NCBI GenBank assembly: GCA_964369525.1
Contig: CAYJEW010000031.1
Span: 1-21,708, forward strand
Direction of reading: 5' to 3'
Source: JAAYCI01 sp964369525
GTDB lineage: Bacteria > Bacillota > Clostridia > Oscillospirales > Ruminococcaceae
DNA length: 21,708 nt
Below, piece by piece: positions 6,506 through 13,546 of the stretch; position 1 is the stretch's first letter; each line of letters opens with the position of its first letter. The notes below the pieces were generated by a model. It worked only from the letters and a program-made list of their open reading frames with translations. It had not been told where the DNA came from and ran no database searches. The position numbers and the translations under genes were made by a program.

Positions 6506-7660
6506 TTAACCAAGCAGCTTTAGGCAACGCAGTAAAAATGAAGTTGAGCCAAAAAGCGTGTACCTTGCCATAAAAAATCTATCGTCGTACTCAACAAAGC
6601 ACTGGCAGGGCACATTGTCTTCACTCTCTTGGGCTGCAATGTCGGCCAGCCGTTCGCTGGTAAGCTTTGCGGCAGGCAGTGCCTGATTTAGGTCAATCAC
6701 AGCGCACATCTGCGGGCCAAGCGAGCAATCATGCACTTCAGAGATGTAATGGGCCACCTTACGGCCAATGTCACTAATAGGCGGCACCTGTGGGTTTTCA
6801 GGCGTAGCATCGGCAGATTTTGCCGCGGTAGCCTCTTGAGGTGCAGCGGTGGGGATAGGTGTAGTGGTGGGTGGCGCATAGTAGGCTGCGGCAGGTGCGG
6901 GTGTATATGTGGCAGTAGTTTGCGAATAAGCTGTAGACTGCTGCGGCAAACCCGAGGCTGCAGGTGGTATTGGCATAAGTGGTGCAGCTTGCTGGTAGGT
7001 TTGGGGAGCGGCAGGGTAAGCTGGCGCTGTAGGCGCTGGCTGGCTAAAAGCCGCAGCCGGCGTGGGTGCAGCGGCAGGTTGAGTGTATTCTGTTGTAACA
7101 TAAGCAGGCGGTGCCACAGGCTGAGGAGCAATCGGCTCGGCAACAATGGCAGGCTGCTGCACAACAGGCGCAGCCACAGGCTGAGGAGCAATCGGCTCGG
7201 CAACAATGGCAGGCTGCTGCACAACAGGCGCAGCCACAGGCTGAGGAGCAATCGGCTCGGCAATAATGGCAGGCTGCTGCACAACAGGCGCAGCTACAGG
7301 CTGAGGAGCAGGTAGCGGCGCGGGCTGTGCATAGTGCTGTACGGGCGCAGGCAACTCATCCGGCTCATCGTCTGCTGAAGCAAACGTAAAGTTATCATTT
7401 ATATAGGATACATCAGAGTCATCCTGAACATCATCAAAGGTTGCGTTTGTTTGTGGTGTAGCTATCGGCTCTGGGGTGGGGGTCGCCGGCTCGGGCTCGG
7501 CACCGGTTAGCAGGCGCTGTACCTCGGCCTCGGGGAAACGCCACTGTCCGCCAATCTTACGGCCTACAAGGCGGCCGCTTTTTAGGTAGTTGCGTATGGT
7601 ACGCCCGGTAACGCTGGCCAGCTCGGCCACTTCTTCAACTGTATATAGTTTTTCAATCAT
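6506..7660 (-). CDS. helix-turn-helix protein with Pro/Ala-rich repeat linker
   Basis: A 384-aa protein of three parts. Residues 1-52 are an excisionase/MerR-like DNA-binding domain (YTVEEVAELASVTGRTIRNY, then GRKIGGQWRFPEAEVQRLL). Residues about 53-290 are a low-complexity linker of Pro, Ala, Gln, Val and Thr that includes three 20-aa repeats of the type PQPVAAPVVQQPAIVAEPIA. Residues about 295-384 are a compact C-terminal domain with three cysteines, of unknown family. The ATG at 7660 starts exactly at the domain (MIEKLYTVEE), but its ribosome binding site is weak. In-frame TTG (7705) and ATG (7690) lie upstream, close to the predicted transcription start near 7713, so leader length favours 7660. 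The role is probably sequence-specific DNA binding. Target and ligand are unknown, and no partner gene is evident. Confidence 0.8.
   Translation of the reverse strand: MIEKLYTVEEVAELASVTGRTIRNYLKSGRLVGRKIGGQWRFPEAEVQRLLTGAEPEPATPTPEPIATPQTNATFDDVQDDSDVSYINDNFTFASADDEPDELPAPVQHYAQPAPLPAPQPVAAPVVQQPAIIAEPIAPQPVAAPVVQQPAIVAEPIAPQPVAAPVVQQPAIVAEPIAPQPVAPPAYVTTEYTQPAAAPTPAAAFSQPAPTAPAYPAAPQTYQQAAPLMPIPPAASGLPQQSTAYSQTTATYTPAPAAAYYAPPTTTPIPTAAPQEATAAKSADATPENPQVPPISDIGRKVAHYISEVHDCSLGPQMCAVIDLNQALPAAKLTSERLADIAAQESEDNVPCQCFVEYDDRFFMARYTLFGSTSFLLRCLKLLG
7114..7310 (-). repeat. 60-bp tandem repeat inside the HTH protein gene
   Basis: About 3.3 head-to-tail copies start at 7114, 7174, 7234 and 7294 (partial). 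The first two full copies are identical, and the third differs by a single base (C to T at 7264). The unit is a multiple of three, so copy-number change would keep the frame. It encodes 20-residue Pro/Ala/Val/Gln-rich units at protein residues about 117-182. Confidence 0.95.
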
Positions 7661-7719
7661 ATAAAAGCACCAGCTTTCCCTAGATTCCATATTGTGTGAG
7701 TGCAAATGTGTGCAAACAC

Positions 7720-7748
7720 ATTATATAAGCTTATTTTTACTATGGCAA
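7720..7748 (-). promoter_or_regulatory. sigma-A promoter of the HTH gene
   Basis: On the minus strand, TTGCCA (7748-7743), a 17-base spacer and a perfect TATAAT (7725-7720). The predicted transcript start, near 7713, lies about 50 bases before the chosen ATG at 7660. It sits between trmB and this gene, so the two same-strand genes are not necessarily one operon. Confidence 0.7.
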
Positions 7749-7785
7749 GGGAAAAACAGACATTTGCATTCTATTTACTAATATT

Positions 7786-8490
7786 TCATAAATTTTTCAA
7801 CCGTAAAATTGCGTCGCGATCCAGCAAAGCCGGCTGCATTTTTGCTATACAGGCAAAGATGGGCTTACCTTTTTCAGAGAACATATTCTCGTGTTCGGTG
7901 CGGATATTCCAGGCAGGTTCTTCGGCGTGTAGGTCTTGCGTGTGCCAATTAACAACAAAGCCGGTGTATTCAAAATAGCGTAGGCTTTCTACAAACAGAT
8001 GCTGGTCGTCGGTTTTAAACCACACCTCGCCCCCCTCTGCCAAAACGTCACGAATGCGCACAAGCTGGCGCGGATGGGTTAGGCGGTGTTTTGCGTAGCC
8101 GCTTTTGTGCCATGGGTTACAAAAATTTATATACACCCGCTCAAATTTATCTTCAGTAGAAAAAATTTGGTCCATAAGCTCAATCTGCTGGCTGGTGATA
8201 AGCACATTGCTTATATCTTTTTGCGCCTGCGCATAATAATGTTCAATGTTGCGCTTGGCCAGCACAAGCATCTCGCTTTTTAGGTCTATGCCAAAATAGT
8301 TAAAGGTGGGCTCGCGAAGCGCAAGCTGCGCTAAAAAGCCGCCCTTGCCACAACCAAGCTCTAAGCGCATGGGTAGCTCGGGGCAGGCAAAAGCCTGTCG
8401 CCAGCGGCCTTTGTGCTCGGCAGGGGTATTCACATAATACGGCCAGGCCATAAGCTCGGGTCTGGCGTAGGGTTTAAAACGTATGCGCAT
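7786..8490 (-). CDS. trmB: tRNA (guanine-N7-)-methyltransferase
   Basis: A 234-aa SAM-dependent enzyme that makes 7-methylguanosine at position 46 of tRNA. The SAM-binding motif is LELGCGKGGFL (43-53), followed by the acidic strand end YFGIDLK (65-71). The family signature is INFCNPWHKSGYAKHRLTHP (121-140). The C-terminal active-site segment is IRTEHENMFSEKGKPIF (196-212). The start at 8490 is fixed by AGGAGG seven bases upstream and by the family N-terminus MRIRFKPYARPEL; a longer frame lacks support. One oddity is His128, where related sequences usually have Pro (NPWPK becomes NPWHK). Length is typical for the family. Confidence 0.95.
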   Translation of the reverse strand: MRIRFKPYARPELMAWPYYVNTPAEHKGRWRQAFACPELPMRLELGCGKGGFLAQLALREPTFNYFGIDLKSEMLVLAKRNIEHYYAQAQKDISNVLITSQQIELMDQIFSTEDKFERVYINFCNPWHKSGYAKHRLTHPRQLVRIRDVLAEGGEVWFKTDDQHLFVESLRYFEYTGFVVNWHTQDLHAEEPAWNIRTEHENMFSEKGKPIFACIAKMQPALLDRDAILRLKNL

Positions 8491-8627
8491 GGTAAAGCCT
8501 CCTGTGGATATAGTAGAATGTTTTAGCGCTATTAGGTATAATGGGTAAAAGCAAAATGGCACAGCCACAAAATTTTAACATGGCAGGCGCAGTTTGAATT
8601 ACATAGCTTTTGCTATGCCGCCCGCTA

Positions 8628-8718
8628 TGCAAATGGGGCCTTACGCCCTGCAAGAGGTGCTCTCTTGCTTCGCAAGCGGCGCTCGCCTATTTTGCAAATG
8701 GGGCTTTACGCCCCGCAA
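8628..8718. repeat. paired 26-bp hairpin repeats in an intergenic region
   Basis: Two 26-bp copies (8628-8653 and 8693-8718) are 65 bases apart and differ at two positions. Each can fold as GGGGC-loop-GCCC(C/T), with outer TGC/GCA pairs. One of the differences swaps a G-C pair for G-T, so pairing is kept. Between them lie a GCAAGAG/CTCTTGC hairpin (8650-8656 and 8662-8668) and a CTTGC-TTC-GCAAG hairpin. It resembles a small palindromic (REP-like) element. Confidence 0.6.
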
Positions 8719-8839
8719 AGCCCCGCTATGCGTGCAGAGCAAATTGCAACATAAATGATAATTGGGCATGTAAATAGTAAAATATAAAACGTTGAGAATA
8801 ATGCATAAAAAGCATAAAAAATGGCAAAGAGGTATCGAA

Positions 8840-10477
8840 ATGAGGCAAAAAACGTTAAATAAAATTTTGGGCCTTTTACTGGTGCTGGCGGTGCTTACAG
8901 GGTGTAGCCCGCCTGCTGTAAGCACGGCTATGCCTGCGCAAAGCAGCAGCGCTTCGCCTTCTTCGTCCGAAGCTTTGCAGGACGCACCGCCAATTTATGC
9001 TTTTTTGCCAAGTGGAGAGGCGGCGTTGGCTGAGCTGCTAATGGCAATTGCCGCCCAAGACGGCTATAACCTGCATGTGCAAACTGCGGCAGCGGGTAGC
9101 GGGTACGCACAAGCTTTAAATGAAGCGCTAAGCGGTAGCACCCCGCCAGACATATACTGGCTAGAGGACGAGGTAGCGGCAAAAGAGGTGTTTTCAGAGG
9201 CGCTTCCTGTCGAGATGCTAAGCGGTCAGGCAGGCGAGATGCTACAAAGCCTTGCCGCCATGGTGCCTGCCAGCATGCGGCTGGGCGAGGCAGGGGCGGT
9301 GTATTCGTTGCCTGTGGGGTACTACGCCGAGGGCGTACTGGTGAACATAGAGCTTTTGGCGGCCATATTTGGTATAACCGGCCAAACTGCGCTACTGCGC
9401 GACCTTATGGCATGTAGCTGGGAAGAATGGGCCATGCTGGTGCGCTCGGTAGAGCAGTATCTTGCACAGCCGGGGCGCATACAGGTAACTTTGGGCGATG
9501 GTGTGTATATCACAGAGGCTATACGCCCGGATGAAGCACAGGCGCTGCGCGGGGTGTATGCCCAGCCCACGGGGGATATTACAGCATTTTGCGGTAATTC
9601 GCTTCAGGCCATGCTAAGCGCATGCAGTGCAACACAGGCAGAATATATTGCCTTGGACGAGCAGGAGCTGGCCGAGCGGCTACAGCCTGCGGTGGAGGCG
9701 CTTTGGGGATTGCTAGAACTAGAAACCATGCACATGACGCTGGAAAACGGCCCATTTCGTAGAGGCGAGGGCTATGAAGAACTGCCGGCCGTAAGCACAG
9801 CCGACGTAGAAGAGCTGTTTGTGGGTGGTAATGCGCTGTTTATGCGCACAAGTAGTATACAAGCTGCGCAGATAGAAGCCGAAAACCCACAGCTTGCGGG
9901 CAAGCTGGCGATACTTCCGATAAAACTGCCGCAGGTAGAGCTACAGCAAGCAGAAGATAGCGGCAAAACGGTCGAAAGTGGCACCGAAAGCAGTGGCGAG
10001 CTAGCCTCTGCGCTAAGCCCGCAGGCTATTGCCACGCAGGAGGTGTATCAGCAGGTAAACGAGGCCATAGCCCAAAACAATAGCCGCCTGCTAGTTGCAA
10101 GCAGCGGCTACCTGTGCATTGCAGAGCATGCGGCCGAAAACTCGGGCGTGGCATCGCTACTTTTGCGGCTATACACCAGTAGCGATGGGCAAAGAGGGCT
10201 TGCAGAGCAGGTGGGGGTTGTGCCGTTTAGCGAGATATACCCAGCCACAGGCCTGCAACAGCAGGTGGCGGCCGCCGCTGCCAGCGGCGATGCTTCGGCG
10301 ATGGTAACAGCGCCCAGCAGCCTAGAGCTGGCAACGCAGTCGGTGGGCGGGCATGTGCTACAAAACTACATGGAAAGCTTTGAGTGGACCCCCGAGCAGC
10401 AGTCCTCGTTCACAACCACGGTGTACGCGGCGTTTGGCCTTTTGGTACCAGGTATCGGCACGGGCCTTGGGCTGTAG
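8840..10477 (+). CDS. extracellular solute-binding lipoprotein, orphan
   Basis: A 545-aa secreted lipoprotein. The signal peptide runs from MRQKTLNK through a hydrophobic core to the lipobox LTGC, with Cys22 as the lipidated residue, followed by a Ser/Ala/Pro-rich linker to about 48. The body has features of ABC-type carbohydrate- or peptide-binding proteins. These are a 'PDIYWLED' strand after an N-terminal beta-alpha lobe, 'YSLPVGYYAEGVLVNIELL' in the hinge region, 'LFVGGNALFMRTSSIQ' in the C-lobe, and a late 'LYTSSDGQRGLAEQVGVVPFSE' helix. The ATG at 8840 is chosen because AGAGG sits 7 bases upstream; a TTG 48 bases earlier has no such site. No permease or ATPase gene is adjacent, so the ligand and transporter partner are unknown. 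It is longer than a typical binding protein because of Ala/Gln/Glu-rich insertions at about 385-420. Confidence 0.8.
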   Translation: MRQKTLNKILGLLLVLAVLTGCSPPAVSTAMPAQSSSASPSSSEALQDAPPIYAFLPSGEAALAELLMAIAAQDGYNLHVQTAAAGSGYAQALNEALSGSTPPDIYWLEDEVAAKEVFSEALPVEMLSGQAGEMLQSLAAMVPASMRLGEAGAVYSLPVGYYAEGVLVNIELLAAIFGITGQTALLRDLMACSWEEWAMLVRSVEQYLAQPGRIQVTLGDGVYITEAIRPDEAQALRGVYAQPTGDITAFCGNSLQAMLSACSATQAEYIALDEQELAERLQPAVEALWGLLELETMHMTLENGPFRRGEGYEELPAVSTADVEELFVGGNALFMRTSSIQAAQIEAENPQLAGKLAILPIKLPQVELQQAEDSGKTVESGTESSGELASALSPQAIATQEVYQQVNEAIAQNNSRLLVASSGYLCIAEHAAENSGVASLLLRLYTSSDGQRGLAEQVGVVPFSEIYPATGLQQQVAAAAASGDASAMVTAPSSLELATQSVGGHVLQNYMESFEWTPEQQSSFTTTVYAAFGLLVPGIGTGLGL

Positions 10478-10641
10478 CGGGTATTGCGCCCTTCCGTGTG
10501 CTAATGTGGTCTTGCCGCGCGTGTATGGGCCTTGCCACAAGTAATTGCGGCCCTCCCGTGCGCTATTGCATGCGGTCATACGGCATAAGCGCTTGCACTA
10601 TAGGCACAGCGACAGGCGGCCAGATGGCAACGGTAGGGGTA
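10478..10641. other. convergent intergenic spacer with imperfect direct repeat
   Basis: It lies between the stop of the lipoprotein gene and the stop of mtnN. Two similar segments, about 10483-10503 and 10544-10565 (ATTGCG..CC.TCCCGTG.GCTA type), are imperfect direct repeats. No T-rich terminator hairpin was seen, which is unusual for a convergent junction here. Confidence 0.35.
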
Positions 10642-11340
10642 TTATAGCTGTTGTCCGCTTAGTTCATTTAGTGCAGAAATAACAATTGATGAAACGGTGT
10701 CGATGTATTCATTAACATCAAACTGCCGTAAATTTAAAGCTTCAAAACTCTCGTTTGCGTCGTCACTCATAACACGTATTATGCCAAACGGCACTCCGTT
10801 TCGCATAGCTATCTGGCCAACAGCCGCCCCCTCCATCTCTACACAAGCGGGGTGGCATTTTTGTTGAATCTGCTTTTTTATGGTGGCATCGCTTATAAAT
10901 TGGTCGCCTGTGGCAATGCGGCCTATAATATAGCGTGCGCCCGCATGCTTACAGCCGGCCTCAAGGGCGTTTGTTAGCACAGGGTGAGGGGTGTACACCG
11001 AGGTAAACGGCGCAGACTGCGCCAGCATGCGGTCTTCAGCGTCGTGGTACACAACATCACTGCCAACAGCCACGTCCCCCACCGAAACCTCGCCGCTCAT
11101 GTTGCCGGCAATGCCGGAAAACAGTATGGCGTCTACCCCAAAGCGGGTAATAAGCACCTGCGCTGTAGAGGCGGCGTTGGCTTTGCCCATGCCGCTACAG
11201 CACAGCACCAGCGTAAGGCCTGCGTGGGTGCAGATGTAATACTCCACCCCGGCAAGCTGTTCGGTGCGCTGGTTTTGCAGTGTTTTTTGCAGTGTGGCAA
11301 TCTCTTCGGGCAATGCGCCCATTATACCAATGGTTTTCAT
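10642..11340 (-). CDS. mtnN: 5'-methylthioadenosine/S-adenosylhomocysteine nucleosidase
   Basis: A 232-aa enzyme that removes adenine from methylthioadenosine, S-adenosylhomocysteine and 5'-deoxyadenosine, feeding methionine salvage and the activated methyl cycle. Family residues are all visible: Glu12 in MGALPEEI (7-14), the glycine motif FSGIAGN (74-80), Glu168/Glu170 in VEMEGAA (167-173), which contacts the ribose, and the catalytic Asp193 in MSDDA (191-195). Length is typical. GAGGTG lies 8 bases before the ATG. Only 18 bases separate it from the end of ychF, so the two genes form an operon with ychF first. Confidence 0.96.
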   Translation of the reverse strand: MKTIGIMGALPEEIATLQKTLQNQRTEQLAGVEYYICTHAGLTLVLCCSGMGKANAASTAQVLITRFGVDAILFSGIAGNMSGEVSVGDVAVGSDVVYHDAEDRMLAQSAPFTSVYTPHPVLTNALEAGCKHAGARYIIGRIATGDQFISDATIKKQIQQKCHPACVEMEGAAVGQIAMRNGVPFGIIRVMSDDANESFEALNLRQFDVNEYIDTVSSIVISALNELSGQQL

Positions 11341-11358
11341 ATGCTATGCACCTCGTTT

Positions 11359-12459
11359 TTATACGTTAAATCTAAATAAAATAACATCTCCGTCGCGCAC
11401 AACATACTCTTTGCCTTCGCTACGCACAAGGCCTTTTTCTTTGGCGGCGGCCATACTGCCGCACTCAATCAGCTCTTCAAACGCCACAACCTCGGCGCGG
11501 ATAAAGCCCCGCTCAAAGTCAGAGTGTATCTTGCCGGCGGCCTGCGGCGCTTTAAAGCCTTTTGTAATGGTCCATGCGCGCACCTCGGGCGCACCCGCCG
11601 TAAGAAAGCTTATAAGCCCTAAAAGTGCGTACCCCTCACGGATAAGATTTTCAAGGCCGGAGGTAGCAATGCCAAGCTCTGCCAAAAATTCAGCCCTCTC
11701 TTCGGGTGTCATAGAGGCAATATCTTCCTCCATTTTGGCGCACACAGGCAGACAACCTGCGTTTTGCTCTGCGGCAATGCCTTGCACAACCTTGTAGTAG
11801 GGGTTGTCACCAAGGCCGTTTAGCAAATCGTCTTCGCCAATGTTGCAAGCGTATATAACAGGCTTACCGCTAAGCAGTGGCATCTCGTTTAGCAAAGCCG
11901 CCTCTTCGTCATTTTTCACCTCAAATATGCGTGCGCTTTTGCCGCCGTTTAGGTGTTGAGTAAGGCGGTTTAGCATCTCGCTGTGCCCCGCAAGCGATTT
12001 ATCGCCGGTTTTTACCAGCTTGGCGGTTTTTTCGGCCCTGCGCTCCACAATCTCAAGGTCACTTATAATAAGCTCAAGTTCGATGGTTTCAATATCGCGG
12101 GCAGGGTCTACACTGCCGTCCACATGCACAATGTCGCCAAGCGCAAAACAGCGCACCACATGCACAATGGCGTCCACCTCGCGTATATGTGAAAGAAAGC
12201 GGTTTCCCAGGCCCTCGCCCTTAGAAGCCCCTTTCACAAGGCCTGCAATATCAACAAACTCTATCACGGCAGGAGTGGTTTTTTTAGGCTGAAACAGCTG
12301 CGTTAGTGCATCCAGACGGGTATCAGGCACCGGCACAACCCCCACGTTTGGGTCTATGGTGCAAAACGGGTAGTTTGCGCTTTGAGCGCCTGCGTTTGTT
12401 AGTGCGTTAAATAGGGTAGATTTACCCACATTGGGCAGCCCTACTATACCAAGTTTCAT
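11359..12459 (-). CDS. ychF: redox-regulated ATPase/GTPase YchF (Obg-like)
   Basis: A 366-aa P-loop protein of the Obg-like YchF/OLA1 group, which associates with ribosomes and prefers ATP. The P-loop is GLPNVGKST (7-15). The G2/switch region YPFCTIDPNVG lies at 30-40. The G3 motif VDIAGLVKGASKGEGLGN lies at 69-86. The base-specificity motif is NIGE (206-209), the NxxE type seen in this family rather than the GTP-specific NKxD. A helical domain occupies about 130-195, and a C-terminal TGS-like domain (about 283-366) contains IHSDFERGFIRAEV. AAAGGAGC lies 7 bases before the ATG. The gene is first in a two-gene operon with mtnN. Confidence 0.96.
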   Translation of the reverse strand: MKLGIVGLPNVGKSTLFNALTNAGAQSANYPFCTIDPNVGVVPVPDTRLDALTQLFQPKKTTPAVIEFVDIAGLVKGASKGEGLGNRFLSHIREVDAIVHVVRCFALGDIVHVDGSVDPARDIETIELELIISDLEIVERRAEKTAKLVKTGDKSLAGHSEMLNRLTQHLNGGKSARIFEVKNDEEAALLNEMPLLSGKPVIYACNIGEDDLLNGLGDNPYYKVVQGIAAEQNAGCLPVCAKMEEDIASMTPEERAEFLAELGIATSGLENLIREGYALLGLISFLTAGAPEVRAWTITKGFKAPQAAGKIHSDFERGFIRAEVVAFEELIECGSMAAAKEKGLVRSEGKEYVVRDGDVILFRFNV

Positions 12460-12744
12460 AAATGTGCTCCTTTAAATGCGTATGCCTTGGGTAAAAGCGG
12501 CCAAGCCTTCGCTGCTATGTGCAAAACAGCTTGTATATACGCAAAATTTATTTTAATGTAGCGGTATAAACCCTGCGCCGCCGATATCTGGCGGGCACAC
12601 AAAAGTATACAGCATAGCCGCAGGTTTTTCAATAATAGGCGGGTTCGGGTTTATATTGGATTGGCTATATTGGCGACAAAAGCAGGCGGGTGGCATTTTA
12701 AATGTGAAAAAATTGTCGATATGCCCAAAATTTGCGTTGTAGGC
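12460..12744. other. divergent intergenic region (ychF / response regulator)
   Basis: No convincing gene is seen. A short minus-strand frame ends at about 12553 with a Pro-rich sequence but has no ribosome binding site. The region should hold the ychF promoter, which I could not place confidently, and ends in the response regulator promoter at 12745-12773. Confidence 0.4.
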
Positions 12745-12773
12745 TTGGATTTTTGTGTTACAAGGAGTATACT
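12745..12773 (+). promoter_or_regulatory. candidate promoter of the two-component operon
   Basis: TTGGAT at 12745-12750, a 17-base spacer and TATACT at 12768-12773. The leader to the GTG at 12816 would be about 35 bases. The -35 is weak, which would suit an activator-dependent or autoregulated promoter, though no clear repeated operator was seen. Confidence 0.5.
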
Positions 12774-12815
12774 GAAGGTGTAAAGGATATTGGAGCAAAG
12801 AAAGGAAGTGGAATT

Positions 12816-13508
12816 GTGGCAGATAAAAAGATACTGATTGTGGATGACGATAAAAACATCTGCGAGTTGTTGCGGCTATACCTCGAAAAAGAAGGGTACG
12901 AAACCCGCATTGCGCACGACGGCGAGGCTGCGTTTGCCACCTTTTCGCAGTGGGAGCCAAACCTTGTATTGTTAGATATTATGATGCCAAAGCAAGACGG
13001 CTGGGAAACCTGCCGTAAAATTCGTGCTGTTAGCGGGGTATCTATTATTATGCTAACCGCTAAGGGCGAAACGTTTGACAAGGTTTTGGGCCTAGAGCTT
13101 GGCGCCGACGACTATATTGTAAAACCGTTTGACACAAAAGAGATTGTGGCGCGTATTAAAGCTGTGCTACGCCGTGCGGCCCAGCAAAGCACCGAAGGCG
13201 GCGAAGAGAAAAAGATAGCGTATGATAACCTAGAGATAGACCTAATGCGCTACGAGCTAAAGGTGTGTGGCAAGGTGGTAGAGGCGCCGCCCAAAGAGAT
13301 GGAGCTTTTGTACTTTTTAGCAAGCCACCCCGGCCGCGTCTTTACACGAGACCAATTGCTGGACGAGGTGTGGGGCTTTGAATATTTTGGCGACTCTCGC
13401 ACAATAGACGTGCATGTAAAGCGCTTGCGCGAAAAGGTGGAGGGCGCCAGCGAAGCATGGAGCCTAAAAACCGTGTGGAGCGTGGGTTATAAATTTGAAC
13501 TAAAATGA
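12816..13508 (+). CDS. OmpR/PhoB-type response regulator
   Basis: A 230-aa DNA-binding response regulator. The receiver domain (about 4-120) has the acidic pocket Asp10-Asp12, phospho-acceptor Asp54 in LLDIMMP, Thr81 in MLTA and Lys103 in IVKPFD. The C-terminal winged helix (about 135-230) has ELLYFLASHPGRVFTRDQLL and DSRTIDVHVKRLREK, typical of the OmpR family. The start is GTG at 12816, preceded by AAAGGAAG; an upstream extension to 12732 would add 28 residues outside the domain. It lies 38 bases before the kinase gene on the same strand, so it is the kinase's partner. The target genes are unknown. The domain order does not tell PhoP, ResD or YycF-like members apart. Confidence 0.95.
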   Translation: MADKKILIVDDDKNICELLRLYLEKEGYETRIAHDGEAAFATFSQWEPNLVLLDIMMPKQDGWETCRKIRAVSGVSIIMLTAKGETFDKVLGLELGADDYIVKPFDTKEIVARIKAVLRRAAQQSTEGGEEKKIAYDNLEIDLMRYELKVCGKVVEAPPKEMELLYFLASHPGRVFTRDQLLDEVWGFEYFGDSRTIDVHVKRLREKVEGASEAWSLKTVWSVGYKFELK

Positions 13509-13546
13509 TATGATAAACATAATTTAGCCTGAAGCAAGAGGGTTTA

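Noticed and set aside
7114..7310. Possible CRISPR array
   Set aside because: The units are directly adjacent with no unique spacers and lie in frame inside a coding region.
6697..7315. Long Leu- or Arg-rich reading frames on both strands over the HTH gene
   Set aside because: They are shadows created by the 60-bp repeats and the biased Pro/Ala codons of the real gene, with no ribosome binding site and no recognisable product.
8641..8925. Minus-strand 94-aa frame
   Set aside because: It overlaps the lipoprotein signal peptide region and the hairpin repeats, with no start signal.
12553..12960. Minus-strand 135-aa frame before the response regulator
   Set aside because: It overlaps the response regulator start and promoter and has no ribosome binding site or family resemblance.
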